From contig NZ_CP116034.1 in NCBI RefSeq assembly GCF_027945075.1, positions 3,720,001 through 3,784,000 of the forward strand: a stretch of DNA of 64,000 nucleotides, given 5' to 3'. The position numbers and the translations under genes are program-made. The notes below the pieces were generated by a model. That model searched no databases. It saw only the letters and a list, made by a program, of their open reading frames with translations, and had not been told where the DNA came from. Below, in pieces: positions 1-8,710 of the stretch. The DNA is from Chryseobacterium sp. CY350 (GTDB taxonomy: Bacteria > Bacteroidota > Bacteroidia > Flavobacteriales > Weeksellaceae). Each line of letters starts with the position of its first letter. Position 1 is the stretch's first letter.

Positions 1-78
1 GGAAAACACAGTTCAGGCATATTTGAAGAGATTGGCAGTTTGGTAATCATAACTTATTATAAACAAATTGTTTACGTA

Positions 79-579
79 ATGAAACATACGATTTTAATGC
101 TTTTTTCGTTCTTAATACTTTTCTCATGTGAAAAAAGTGAGAAAATAGCACCACGAATTGAGAATTCGAAAATTAAAGAATTTCAAATTTGGAAAACGCT
201 TGAAATCAAAACACGTTATCAAACTCTTACGATTTTTAATTCTGCTGATTCTGCCGATTATGAGAATGTCACTTATGATGATGGAATTTATGATATTCCA
301 CCAAAATATGACAATAAGAAAGTAGAAAATAGAAAAATTTATTTTAGTGAAACCGAAAAGGATAGTTTGGCTAAATTTATTTACTCATCTGTTACAACGC
401 CGAAATTTACTAACAAATTCGTTACGGATTATGTTGGAAACGTAAAATTAAAATTCAGTAAAATAAACATGAGTTTAGTCTGCGAATATCAATCAGTTGG
501 AAACTGGAATGAAGTATCTGAAAATACAAAAAAGATTTATGATATTATTCAAAGTAAGGCTCAATTTTCAACACAATAA
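79..579 (+). CDS. hypothetical lipoprotein
   Basis: 166-residue protein that I do not recognise. It begins with a lipoprotein signal (MKHTILMLFSFLILFSC) ending in a lipobox-like LFSC, so the mature protein should be lipid-anchored in the envelope. The rest is hydrophilic with no repeat or motif I can name. An in-frame upstream start at 40 is possible, but it would put charged and polar residues before the signal peptide, so I prefer 79. The reading frame stays open to the left edge of the window. The neighbour downstream is about 200 bases away, so it is probably a single gene. Function unknown. Confidence 0.7.
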   Translation: MKHTILMLFSFLILFSCEKSEKIAPRIENSKIKEFQIWKTLEIKTRYQTLTIFNSADSADYENVTYDDGIYDIPPKYDNKKVENRKIYFSETEKDSLAKFIYSSVTTPKFTNKFVTDYVGNVKLKFSKINMSLVCEYQSVGNWNEVSENTKKIYDIIQSKAQFSTQ

Positions 580-627
580 TATCATATTCAAATTTTAAAA
601 AAAATGGGTATAAGATTTATACGATTG

Positions 628-762
628 TCCGTAATTTATTATCATTGAAAATACTTTGTATTTCCTCTTTAAGTTAACGCCTTTGTATAACTTAAAAACG
701 TTCGAAATCTTTAATCCTTTGTTTGGCTTTGCGTTAAGTCAGGAATTATCAAAAATTACGGA
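628..762. repeat. 135-bp segment bounded by 10-bp inverted repeats, with a degenerate dispersed repeat inside
   Basis: TCCGTAATTT at 628-637 is the exact reverse complement of AAATTACGGA at 753-762. Between them, AACGCCTTTG followed by CTTAAAAAC (676-699) and GCTTTGCGTTAA (726-737) resemble a second copy at 1619-1680. The sequence has no coding potential. It could be a MITE-like or REP-like remnant. I see no clear target-site duplication next to the inverted repeats. Confidence 0.45.
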
Positions 763-785
763 TATATAATTAAATTCATTTATTA

Positions 786-1574
786 ATGGAAATTTTACAT
801 TCAAAAATATTCGGCGAAAATTTATCGTCAACACCACTTTTAGTATTTCATGGTTTATTTGGTATGCTAGATAATTGGGGAAGTTTCGGGAAAGAACTGG
901 GCGAGTTTTTGCCGGTTCATTTAATTGATTTAAGAAATCATGGAAGAAGTTTTCACTCGGAAAATATGTCACATGACGATCTGGCGAATGATATTGCTAA
1001 TTACATGACTCATTACGGGATCGATAAAGCGCACGTTTTGGGACATTCTTTAGGCGGAAAAGCCGTGATGCAGTTTGCATTGAGTTTTCCCGAAAAAGTC
1101 GAAAAACTGATCGTTGTGGATATTGGTCCAAAAGCATATCCTCCACATCATCAGGGAATTATAAAAGCTCTTGAAACGGTTGATTTTGAGACCGTAAAAT
1201 CACGAAATGAAGTTGAATCAATTCTCAGTCAATATATTCCTGAAAAATCGACCATTCAGTTTTTAGCTAAAAATTTGTATTGGGAAGAAATTGGTGATGC
1301 TAAAAAACTCAATTGGAGATTTAATTTGAAAACACTTTCTGAAAAATACAATCAATATGTTTCTAACGCGATTAAATTCGGAGTTTTTGAAGGCGAAACT
1401 TTATTTATTGCAGGAGAAAAATCAAATTATATTTTACCACAAGATGCATTTGCGATCAAACAGCAATTTCCCAAAGCTCAGATTATAACCGTCAAAAATG
1501 CTGCACATTGGGTTCAGGCAGATAATCCAGTGGAATTCAGCGAAGTGGTAAGAAATTTTTTAGATTTAAATTAA
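786..1574 (+). CDS. alpha/beta fold hydrolase (YbfF-like esterase)
   Basis: 262 residues, the usual size for a single-domain alpha/beta hydrolase. The N-terminal HGLFGMLDNW is the oxyanion HG segment of the YbfF/esterase group. The nucleophile elbow GHSLGG places the serine at residue 88. An aspartate in the strand following FIAGEKS and the late NAAHW histidine would complete the triad. There is no signal peptide, so it is cytoplasmic. Family members cleave short acyl or thioester substrates; the natural substrate cannot be told from sequence. Degenerate repeats lie on both sides of the gene (676-737 and 1619-1680). Confidence 0.85.
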   Translation: MEILHSKIFGENLSSTPLLVFHGLFGMLDNWGSFGKELGEFLPVHLIDLRNHGRSFHSENMSHDDLANDIANYMTHYGIDKAHVLGHSLGGKAVMQFALSFPEKVEKLIVVDIGPKAYPPHHQGIIKALETVDFETVKSRNEVESILSQYIPEKSTIQFLAKNLYWEEIGDAKKLNWRFNLKTLSEKYNQYVSNAIKFGVFEGETLFIAGEKSNYILPQDAFAIKQQFPKAQIITVKNAAHWVQADNPVEFSEVVRNFLDLN

Positions 1575-1618
1575 ATTTAATAAATAGGATCAAAATCTTT
1601 GAGATCTTAGCTGAGTGG

Positions 1619-1680
1619 AACGCCTTTGCGAGCTTAAAAACAGTTAGTAGTTAAAAAAATCTTAGCGAACTTTGCGTTTT
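1619..1680 (+). repeat. second copy of a degenerate dispersed repeat
   Basis: AACGCCTTTGCGAGCTTAAA followed by AACTTTGCGTTTT repeats, with changes, the block at 676-738 in the same orientation. Both lie in non-coding DNA flanking the hydrolase gene. The similarity is visible by eye but diverged, and the boundaries are uncertain. Confidence 0.4.
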
Positions 1681-1755
1681 AAATAAAAAATAACCACATA
1701 AAATTTGCAAATTTGCAGGAATTTGTAATTCACTAATCAAGCAGGAAATAAATTA

Positions 1756-2772
1756 ATGGTTTTTGTAACAGGAGCAACAGGAATTTTAGGCAGAATCATT
1801 GTTTTGGAACTTTTGAAAAAAGGTAAAACGGTTCGTGCTGCGAAAAGACCTGCGAGCAATATTGATGAAGTAAAACATTCTTACCAGTTTTACACAGAAA
1901 ATCCGGATGATTTATTTAACAAAATTGAGTGGGTAAATGTCGATTTTGACGATATTCATTCTTTACAAAGTGCTTTAACTGGCGTAACTGAAGTTTATCA
2001 TTGTGCTGCAAAAGTAAGTTTTCATCCCAAAGATGAAAAAGAGATGTATCACACCAATATTAATGGCACAGAAAATCTCTTGTTTGCTTGTGAAAATTCG
2101 AGCGTTCAAAAGTTTCTTCATGTAAGCTCGATTGCTGTTTTAGATGGTTTTAATGAAAAAGGTGAACTGGATGAAGAATCTGATTTTAATCCAAAAATTG
2201 AACATTCGGATTATGCAATTTCAAAACATCTCTCTGAGATGGAAGTTTGGAGGGCATCTGCAGAAGGTTTAAATACCATTATTATCAATCCCGGAATGAT
2301 CATCGGAACTGGAAATTGGCAACAGAGCAGTGGAGAATTATTTTCGACTTTTGAAAAAAACAGTTTTACATTTTCCGGAGCATCAAATTATGTTGATGTG
2401 CGCGATGTTGCGAAAATTTCTATCGATTTAATGGAGAAAAATAAATTCGGAGAACGATTTATTCTAATTTCTGAAAGTAAAAAATATTCTGAAATCGGCA
2501 ATCAGATCAGAAGAAAATTAGGTTTAAATGATGCAAAAATTCTCTCTCAATCGATATTAAATTTCGGAAGATTGCTTAATTTTTTTCTTGGATGGTTGAT
2601 TCCACAATTGAAAATGGCAACCAGAACCAATATCGAAGCGGTGACATCGTCAAGCGTTATCTCAAATAAAAAAGTGAAAAATACTTTAGATTATCAATTT
2701 ATTCCCGTTGAGGAAAGCGTTGATTTCCATCTCAATAATTATATTAACGACAAAAAGCTGAAACAATTATAA
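1756..2772 (+). CDS. NAD-dependent epimerase/dehydratase (extended SDR)
   Basis: 338 residues. The N-terminal TGATGILG (residues 5-12) is the Rossmann dinucleotide-binding glycine motif, and Y153-A-I-S-K157 is the catalytic YxxxK pair of short-chain dehydrogenases. HVSSIA just before it supplies the serine. The size fits extended SDRs of the dihydroflavonol-reductase/3-beta-HSD type, which oxidise or reduce sugar-nucleotide, sterol-like or polyketide substrates. Its stop codon overlaps the ATG of the acyl-CoA synthetase (TAATG at 2770-2774), so the two are translationally coupled. The partner suggests action on a lipid-derived molecule, but that is inference. Confidence 0.85.
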   Translation: MVFVTGATGILGRIIVLELLKKGKTVRAAKRPASNIDEVKHSYQFYTENPDDLFNKIEWVNVDFDDIHSLQSALTGVTEVYHCAAKVSFHPKDEKEMYHTNINGTENLLFACENSSVQKFLHVSSIAVLDGFNEKGELDEESDFNPKIEHSDYAISKHLSEMEVWRASAEGLNTIIINPGMIIGTGNWQQSSGELFSTFEKNSFTFSGASNYVDVRDVAKISIDLMEKNKFGERFILISESKKYSEIGNQIRRKLGLNDAKILSQSILNFGRLLNFFLGWLIPQLKMATRTNIEAVTSSSVISNKKVKNTLDYQFIPVEESVDFHLNNYINDKKLKQL

Positions 2773-4532
2773 TGAATCTGGCAGAGGCAATTATCAGTAA
2801 AAATGCAGAAAAGCATTCTTTCAAATCAGCAGTCGGTTTCAAGAAGAAAGAAGGCTGGAAAGAATTGAGTTGGAAAAAATTCAGCGAAATTATTTATAAA
2901 ACTGCAAACGCACTAAAAAATAATGGTGTCGAAGAAAATGACAAAGTCGCCATCTATGCAGACAATTCTGCCGAATGGATGATTTTTGATTTGGCAGCAA
3001 TGTCAATTGGAGCGATTACAGTTCCCATATATTCTACCAATAATGCTGAACAGGCAGAATACATCATCAACGATTCTCAGGCGAAAATTATTTTAGTCGG
3101 AAATCAGGCGCAATATGATGCCTGTTTTGAAATTGTGCAGAAAGAAAACAGTCTTCAAACTATAATTGTTTCTAAAAAAGCAGTTTGGGTAAAAAAAGAA
3201 AACACTTTTTATTTAGAAGATTTTATAGCTAAAACTTCCTCGAAATTTGAGATTATTAAAAAAGAATTTGACGATCTAGCAACAATTATTTATACTTCCG
3301 GAACAACCGGGACGCCAAAAGGTGTGATGCTTACCCATGGAAATTTCATTAAATCTTTTGATGCTCATTTTGAATATTTTAAGTTTAAAAATTTCGAGAA
3401 CGAACTTTCTTTAGCTTTTTTACCTCTGACGCACGTCTTCGAAAGATGCTGGAGTTTGCTTTGCCTTTATGGTGGCGCAAGAGTTTATTTTCTTGAAGAT
3501 CCAAAAGATATTGCGGCCACTTTGGAAGAGGTGAAACCAACGATGATGTGCGCTGTTCCGAGGTTTTTCCAAAAAGTGTATGCAGGAGTTTTAGAAAAAG
3601 CAAAAGAAGGTTCATCATTCAAGAAAAAAATCTTTGATTGGGCTTTAGAAATAGGAAAACAAACCGCCGAATTGAGAAGGATTGAACGATCAGTTCCTTT
3701 CGGATTGATGATAAAACATTCTGTTGCAAATGCTTTAGTTTTCAGTAAAGTGAAACAGAAAATGGGCGGAAGACTTTGGTTTATGCCTTGTGGTGGAGCA
3801 TCTGTTTCGCCCGAGGTGACACAATTGTTTGAGGCAATGGGACTTCATATCACCGTCGGTTATGGTTTGACGGAAACTACAGCGACCTTAACTGCCTTTC
3901 CTTTTACTCATTTTGAGCATGGAAGTTGCGGGAAACCTTTGCCTGGAGTAGAGCTTCGCATAGGAGAAAATGACGAAATTCTGGCAAAAGGAAATGGAAT
4001 TATGAGAGGTTACTATAATAAACCTGAAGAAACCGAAAAAGTTTTCACGAAAGATGGATGGTTTAAAACCGGCGATGCAGGAAAAATTGACGAAAACGGA
4101 AACCTTTTTATCACAGATCGTATAAAAGATTTATTAAAAACTTCGAACGGGAAATATATTGCTCCACAACAAATTGAAAATCTTTTAACGAACAACAATT
4201 TCATTCAGCAGATCGTTTTGATTGCGGAAGGACGGCAGTTTGTTTCAGCCCTGATCGTTCCGAATTTTGAATTTTTAAAAGATTATTTAAAGAAAAACAA
4301 TATCGCTTTTAGCAATTGGGAAGAAATTGTACAGAAAAAAGAAATTGTCGATTTTTATAAAGATAAAATTAAAGAATTACAGCACGAACTTTCAGATTTT
4401 GAAAAGGTAAAAAAGTTTACTTTAATGCCTTCTGAGTTTGAAATAAGCAGCGGAGAAATTACGCCGACATTGAAAGTAAAAAGAGCAGTAGTTCTGAAGA
4501 AATATGCCGATTTAATTGAAAAAATGTATTAA
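2772..4532 (+). CDS. long-chain fatty acid--CoA ligase (AMP-binding, FAA1-like)
   Basis: 586 residues. Catalyses ATP-dependent activation of a fatty acid to acyl-CoA through an acyl-AMP intermediate. The AMP-binding P-loop motif YTSGTTGTPKG starts at residue 174, the adenylation motif GYGLTETT at 363, and GWFKTGDAG with the later DRIKDLLKTSNGKYI lies near the C-terminus, as in long-chain (FAA1-type) ligases. There is no signal peptide or membrane segment. It starts inside the stop codon of the preceding SDR gene, so the two form an operon, probably for use or modification of fatty acids. The chain-length preference is not visible. Confidence 0.92.
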   Translation: MNLAEAIISKNAEKHSFKSAVGFKKKEGWKELSWKKFSEIIYKTANALKNNGVEENDKVAIYADNSAEWMIFDLAAMSIGAITVPIYSTNNAEQAEYIINDSQAKIILVGNQAQYDACFEIVQKENSLQTIIVSKKAVWVKKENTFYLEDFIAKTSSKFEIIKKEFDDLATIIYTSGTTGTPKGVMLTHGNFIKSFDAHFEYFKFKNFENELSLAFLPLTHVFERCWSLLCLYGGARVYFLEDPKDIAATLEEVKPTMMCAVPRFFQKVYAGVLEKAKEGSSFKKKIFDWALEIGKQTAELRRIERSVPFGLMIKHSVANALVFSKVKQKMGGRLWFMPCGGASVSPEVTQLFEAMGLHITVGYGLTETTATLTAFPFTHFEHGSCGKPLPGVELRIGENDEILAKGNGIMRGYYNKPEETEKVFTKDGWFKTGDAGKIDENGNLFITDRIKDLLKTSNGKYIAPQQIENLLTNNNFIQQIVLIAEGRQFVSALIVPNFEFLKDYLKKNNIAFSNWEEIVQKKEIVDFYKDKIKELQHELSDFEKVKKFTLMPSEFEISSGEITPTLKVKRAVVLKKYADLIEKMY

Positions 4533-4575
4533 TATTTCGTGGTTAGTATAATCAACTTTTAGTGAATTAAAAACT

Positions 4576-5634
4576 ATGACAACACAAGACTTCTTAGGAA
4601 AAGAAACTTTTAATATACAATCTATAACAGTTTCAGAAAGCTGTCCTTCAAATATTGCCTTAATAAAATATTGGGGAAAATATAAAGATCAGATTCCGGC
4701 AAATCCGAGTATCAGTTATACTTTAAACAATTGTAAAACCAATACTACGATAGAATTTTTGGCAAACGAAATATTTTCTGTACAAACTTTTCTTTCTGGT
4801 AATGAGGAAGTTAAATTTGCTGAGAAAATAGAGAAATATTTCAGAAGTATCGAGCAATATCTTCCCTGGATCTTAAAGGGAAAATACGTGATCAATACAG
4901 AAAATACATTTCCTCACAGTTCAGGAATTGCAAGTTCGGCCTCTGGTTTCGGAGCGATTGCAAAATGTTTAATGAAATTGGATGAAACGTTTTCAGGAAA
5001 AAGTGCGGAAGAAGAATCTTTAAGAAAAGCCTCTTTTTTAGCCAGACTGGGAAGTGGAAGCGCTTGTAGAAGTCTTTACAACGGGTTGGTTGTCTGGGGA
5101 GATTCTGATGAAGTTAAAGGTAGTTCAGACCTTTTTGCAGTTAAATATTCTGACGATGAAATTCATTCAGTTTTTAAAGATTTTAACGATTGGGTTTTAC
5201 TGATTCATGAAGGCGTAAAAAGCGTTTCATCAACAGTGGGGCATGGTTTGATGAATACCAATCCTTATGCGGAAAGAAGATTTCAGGAAGCGAGAGAAAA
5301 TTTTGTCCCGATGAAAGAAATTCTGAAGAATGGCGACATGAATGCTTTCATTAAATTAGTTGAACACGAGGCTTTAACGCTTCACGCAATGATGATGATG
5401 AGTGATCCTGCTTTTATTTTGATGAAAACCGGAACTCTTGAAGTCATCAATAAAATATGGGATTTTAGAAGAGAAACTGAGTTGCCCCTATTCTTTACTT
5501 TGGACGCAGGAGCCAATGTTCATTTACTTTTTCCAAATGACGGTTCGGAAGAGAAAATTAAAACTTTCATTGAAAGCGAATTACTGCAACACACTCAGAA
5601 AAATGGTGTAGTGAAAGATGTGATGAAGTTTTAA
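4576..5634 (+). CDS. mvaD: diphosphomevalonate decarboxylase
   Basis: 352 residues of the GHMP kinase superfamily. Converts mevalonate 5-diphosphate to isopentenyl diphosphate with ATP and loss of CO2, the last step of the mevalonate route. The early SCPSNIALIKYWGKY segment and the ATP-binding loop FPHSSGIASSASGFGA are characteristic of this enzyme. The conserved SGSACRSLYNGLVVW follows, and LDAGANVHLLFP lies at the C-terminus. Many Flavobacteriia use this pathway rather than the MEP pathway. No other mevalonate genes are in the window. It lies 43 bases after the acyl-CoA ligase and ends at a clear terminator. Confidence 0.95.
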   Translation: MTTQDFLGKETFNIQSITVSESCPSNIALIKYWGKYKDQIPANPSISYTLNNCKTNTTIEFLANEIFSVQTFLSGNEEVKFAEKIEKYFRSIEQYLPWILKGKYVINTENTFPHSSGIASSASGFGAIAKCLMKLDETFSGKSAEEESLRKASFLARLGSGSACRSLYNGLVVWGDSDEVKGSSDLFAVKYSDDEIHSVFKDFNDWVLLIHEGVKSVSSTVGHGLMNTNPYAERRFQEARENFVPMKEILKNGDMNAFIKLVEHEALTLHAMMMMSDPAFILMKTGTLEVINKIWDFRRETELPLFFTLDAGANVHLLFPNDGSEEKIKTFIESELLQHTQKNGVVKDVMKF

Positions 5635-5654
5635 GAAAGAACTTACCTATAATG

Positions 5655-5680
5655 AAAGCGGACTTTGGTTCGCTTTTTTT
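5655..5680 (+). terminator. rho-independent terminator after mvaD
   Basis: AAAGCGGAC-TTTG-GTTCGCTTT forms a 9-bp stem with one G-T pair, followed by a run of T. It is placed 20 bases after the mvaD stop. Confidence 0.75.
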
Positions 5681-5712
5681 GATTATGCTTAAGCTTTATC
5701 CAAAACTATAAA

Positions 5713-5768
5713 ACCACCCCGTCAAAAATTCTTTGAATTTTCGCCACCCCTCCAAAGGAGGGGAATTG
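5713..5768. repeat. dispersed two-hairpin repeat, copy 1
   Basis: A 56-bp non-coding element starting ACCACCCCGTC and ending GGGGAATTG. It contains two hairpins: AAAATTC-ttt-GAATTTT and CCCCTCC-aaa-GGAGGGG. A 58-bp near-copy lies at 63172-63229. Both copies sit between the 3' ends of convergent genes, which suggests a REP-like element possibly acting as a bidirectional terminator. Confidence 0.8.
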
Positions 5769-5784
5769 ATATTACTTAAAAATA

Positions 5785-6867
5785 TCAATCCTCTGTCACT
5801 ACTGCATCTCGTTCGCCGTCTTCTTTTTTTCCTTCTTCAATTATTTCTTCGGCTTCGGTTATCTCTTCAGAATCAGCTTCTTCCACTCGTTCTTCCTGAT
5901 CGTCATTATGATGATCGATAAAAAATTCACAATAAACCGGAAGGTGGTCTGAGCCAAAGCTTTCCAGTGTTTTTAAATCTTTAATGAAAATATCTTCACT
6001 GTGAAACATCAGATCAATCGGAAATCTCAGCAAACGTGATTTTGCGTGAAAAGTCGATACGAAGGCATGTCCCACTCGGGGATCAATCAGATGACTTGTT
6101 TTTCTGAACAGAATTGAGGATTTTGACCATGCTACATTGTTGAAATCGCCAACCACAATTACTGGTTTTTTGATGTCTTTTACACGCTTGGCCACGCTCA
6201 ACAAATCGCCGTCTCTTTCTTTTGAAGTTTCTTCCTCGGTTGGACTTGGCGGCGGCGGATGAACCCCAAAAAAAACAAATTCAAAACCGTCATCAGTCTT
6301 TAAGTGTGCTTCAATACTCGGAATATCGTCTGCAACAAAAAAATGGGTTTTAGATTCTTCAATTTTCATTTTAGAATAAAAGTGCATTCCGTACGTATTT
6401 TCAAGTGTCACTTTATGTTGGTATGGATAATCTTTTTCTAAAACCTGCAAAGCTTTTTCCCAGTCGCCGTTGCTTTCCATGGTCAAAAAGATTTCAGGTT
6501 TGTTTTTTTGGATCAGAGCGATGAATTTATTGAAATCAGTGTTAAACTGATATACATTTGCTGAAATGAAATGATATTTTTGTGATGAATTTTCGGTTTG
6601 CGGATGCTTTTTAACTTTATAAAGTGGAGTATACTTAATTAATGCAATTCCGTGAAAGATAATCATAGCCAACAATAAGCCCTGCAAATACCAGAAATAT
6701 TCGGTTTTTTCAACGATAAAACCCAGAATTAAAGTAATGATAGTAAAATAAGTAATCTGAATTTTACCAAAATCGGGAAAGCGAAAAATCCAATGCGGGC
6801 TTGGAATTTTTGGTAATATGGTTAAAATCAATAATAAAGCAGTCAGAACAAGGTAAGTTTCCCACAT
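5785..6867 (-). CDS. membrane-anchored endonuclease/exonuclease/phosphatase family protein
   Basis: 360 residues. Three hydrophobic segments lie in the first about 80 residues, followed by an EEP-fold domain. Visible signature pieces are the FLTMES acidic residue, FGVHPPPP, VVGDFNNVAW and the C-terminal GSDHLPV, which supply the catalytic Glu, Asp, Asn and His residues of the DNase I/synaptojanin family. The catalytic domain probably faces the periplasm. The last about 40 residues are very rich in Glu and Asp. Family members cleave phosphodiesters or phosphomonoesters (nucleic acid, lipid head groups); the substrate here is unknown. Convergent with mvaD. Confidence 0.85.
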   Translation of the reverse strand: MWETYLVLTALLLILTILPKIPSPHWIFRFPDFGKIQITYFTIITLILGFIVEKTEYFWYLQGLLLAMIIFHGIALIKYTPLYKVKKHPQTENSSQKYHFISANVYQFNTDFNKFIALIQKNKPEIFLTMESNGDWEKALQVLEKDYPYQHKVTLENTYGMHFYSKMKIEESKTHFFVADDIPSIEAHLKTDDGFEFVFFGVHPPPPSPTEEETSKERDGDLLSVAKRVKDIKKPVIVVGDFNNVAWSKSSILFRKTSHLIDPRVGHAFVSTFHAKSRLLRFPIDLMFHSEDIFIKDLKTLESFGSDHLPVYCEFFIDHHNDDQEERVEEADSEEITEAEEIIEEGKKEDGERDAVVTED

Positions 6868-6992
6868 ATTTCTTAAAATAAACGAATAAAAATACGTTAT
6901 TTTGAGGTAATTTCGTATCAGTTTTATTTAATATTTGTTCATAAAGTGGACTTGAATCATAATTTTTAATTTTATAAGCTTAAATATCAATC

Positions 6993-7433
6993 ATGAAGAT
7001 ATTATTTGCATTTTTACTGTTTGTAAGTAGCCAAATTTTTTGTCAAAAAGCGGAATATGTTGTCATACGAGAAACTGTAGAAAAGCTTTTCACAGGAATG
7101 AAGAACGCAGATACAGTCATGATAAAGTCTGTGTTTGCTGAGAATGCTATTTTGCAGACGATTACAAAAAACAATACTGTAAAAACGGAAAATGTACAAG
7201 ATTTTGTAAATTCAATTTCTCAATTTTCGGCCAACGATGCAAATGAAAAAATTACATTTGAAGCGATTCATCTTGATGGAAATTTGGCAAGCGTTTTCAC
7301 ACCTTATGAATTTTATTACAAAGGAAAATTTTCGCATTGCGGAGCCAATAGTTTTCAGTTGGTCAAACAAAACGATACATGGAAAATTCAATATTTAATT
7401 GACACAAGAAGAAAAGAAAATTGCCAAAAATAA
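6993..7433 (+). CDS. secreted NTF2-like protein
   Basis: 146 residues with a signal peptide (MKILFAFLLFVSSQIFC), followed by a domain of SnoaL/NTF2 type: an initial helix with VEKLFTGMKNAD, then ENAILQTI, FVNSISQF, and final strands containing FQLVKQNDTWKIQYLIDTRR. That ending is typical of the nuclear-transport-factor-2-like lumazine-binding group. Likely periplasmic or surface exposed; the ligand is unknown. The downstream VOC gene starts 5 bases after its stop, so the two are co-transcribed. Confidence 0.75.
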   Translation: MKILFAFLLFVSSQIFCQKAEYVVIRETVEKLFTGMKNADTVMIKSVFAENAILQTITKNNTVKTENVQDFVNSISQFSANDANEKITFEAIHLDGNLASVFTPYEFYYKGKFSHCGANSFQLVKQNDTWKIQYLIDTRRKENCQK

Positions 7434-7438
7434 ATCCA

Positions 7439-7816
7439 ATGAAAATACATCATATTGCCATTATCTGTTCAGAATATGAAATCTCAAAAATGTTTTATAC
7501 TGAAATTTTAGGATTAAAAATCTTACGGGAAGTATATCGCGAGGAGCGACAATCATATAAACTTGATCTCGGAATTGGTGATCATTATGTCATTGAATTA
7601 TTTTCTTTTCCCGATCCTCCAAAACGACCATCAAGACCTGAATCATGTGGTTTAAGACACTTGGCTTTTTCTGTAGAAGATATAAATGAAAAGCGTGAAG
7701 AATTAATTCAGAAAGGCTTAAACTGTGAAGCGATCCGAATTGATGAGTTTACCGGAAAAGAGTTTTTCTTTACCCAAGATCCGGATGGTTTGCCTTTGGA
7801 GTTTTATGAAATGTGA
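7439..7816 (+). CDS. VOC family protein (YaeR/glyoxalase-like)
   Basis: 125 residues from the ATG at 7439, a single vicinal-oxygen-chelate domain built of two beta-alpha-beta-beta-beta units. HHIAIICSEYEIS at the start and LRHLAFSVEDI in the second half carry the metal-ligand histidines. VIELFSFP and LPLEFYEM carry the glutamates. The conserved FPDPPKRPSRPE loop is typical of the YaeR/GloA2 subgroup. Function is probably a metal-dependent lyase or isomerase, but members of this subgroup lack a firmly assigned substrate. An in-frame start at 7421 exists, but it would overlap the upstream gene and add residues outside the domain. Confidence 0.85.
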   Translation: MKIHHIAIICSEYEISKMFYTEILGLKILREVYREERQSYKLDLGIGDHYVIELFSFPDPPKRPSRPESCGLRHLAFSVEDINEKREELIQKGLNCEAIRIDEFTGKEFFFTQDPDGLPLEFYEM

Positions 7817-7820
7817 AACG

Positions 7821-8288
7821 TTAGGTTTTTACAAGTGTGATGACATGTAAATTGTCTTTTCTTTTTTTAATTCCCTTAACAAGATATTTCTCGCTTTTAA
7901 TCTTATTTTTAATAATTAAAACTAAGTTTTCACCATCAATATATTCAATCTCATACCAATCATTAGCAGTAGTAACTGTGGATAATGCTGGCTCAATACA
8001 AACATTAGTTTGATTGCTGATAAATTTATTTTTTGTGTAAAAAGTCCATTCAATATATTTACAGCAATCTGACTGGCTTTCAAATGAGTTTTCGAACATA
8101 TTTATTTCAGAACCGCCTTTACTTTGGCAAATTTTCCAAGAATTTTCTCCAATTGATATTGTAGATTTTTTAGGCTGTAAAATACTTTTTTTGAATATTT
8201 TTTCAAGTTCTTTTTTGGAATATCGGTTTTGACCTAACAGTGAAATTACGTTAAAAAATAGTAAAAAAAGTATTAGTACATTTTTCAA
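7821..8288 (-). CDS. hypothetical secreted protein
   Basis: 155 residues with a hydrophobic N-terminal signal (KNVLILFLLFFNVISLLGQ) and no known domain that I recognise. The mature part is lysine-rich with several cysteines (ICQSKG, SDCCKY, NVCIEP) that might form disulfides in the periplasm. It is convergent with the VOC gene, with only 4 bases between the two stop codons. Function unknown. Confidence 0.6.
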   Translation of the reverse strand: MKNVLILFLLFFNVISLLGQNRYSKKELEKIFKKSILQPKKSTISIGENSWKICQSKGGSEINMFENSFESQSDCCKYIEWTFYTKNKFISNQTNVCIEPALSTVTTANDWYEIEYIDGENLVLIIKNKIKSEKYLVKGIKKRKDNLHVITLVKT

Positions 8289-8326
8289 TGTAAACTTAAT
8301 CTAAGTGAATTTTATTTCAAAGGAAA

Positions 8327-8710
8327 TCAATGCGCATATCCTGTTACGAAACTGATAATCATGATAATTAAAACGATTGAGGAAATCAAGACATAGAGAT
8401 AGTCTTTCTCTTTTAAATATCCTATCAAGGCAAAGATAATTCTCATTAAAGGCGTGAAAATCAGCATCAGAATTCCCAGTTGTATAATGGCCATCCCTTC
8501 ACCTTTGCAAAGTGTTTGCCAGAAGTGACTCCAGACTTTTTCAGATGAAGTTCCCATGTCGAGAAGCTTATATTTCCTGGGCATTTCAAAGCCTTCCATG
8601 AAGAGTTTTACAAAACCTATTAATGATGTGATTACCGACAAAATTACACCCAGACGAAGCAGGTTTCCTACGGAACGATTCAGATCTACGTCAGTGAAAT
8701 TTTTTCTCAT
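8327..8710 (-). CDS. DUF1634 family membrane protein
   Basis: 127 residues with three predicted membrane helices (LLRLGVILSVITSLIGFVKL, the AIIQLGILMLIFTPLMRI region and VLISSIVLIIMIISFV). DUF1634 proteins are commonly encoded next to TauE/SafE permeases, as here, and are presumed accessory subunits. Its start overlaps the end of the TauE/SafE gene by 4 bases, which argues for translational coupling and a shared job in anion export or import. Confidence 0.8.
   Translation of the reverse strand: MRKNFTDVDLNRSVGNLLRLGVILSVITSLIGFVKLFMEGFEMPRKYKLLDMGTSSEKVWSHFWQTLCKGEGMAIIQLGILMLIFTPLMRIIFALIGYLKEKDYLYVLISSIVLIIMIISFVTGYAH

Noticed and set aside
1-46. Possible 3' end of a gene cut by the left window edge (frame ending TAA at 44-46)
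   Set aside because: Only about 14 codons are visible, other frames are also open to the edge, and nothing supports coding.
5733-5921. Forward frame of 62 codons downstream of mvaD
   Set aside because: Begins inside the two-hairpin repeat and runs antisense through the acidic tail of the EEP gene.
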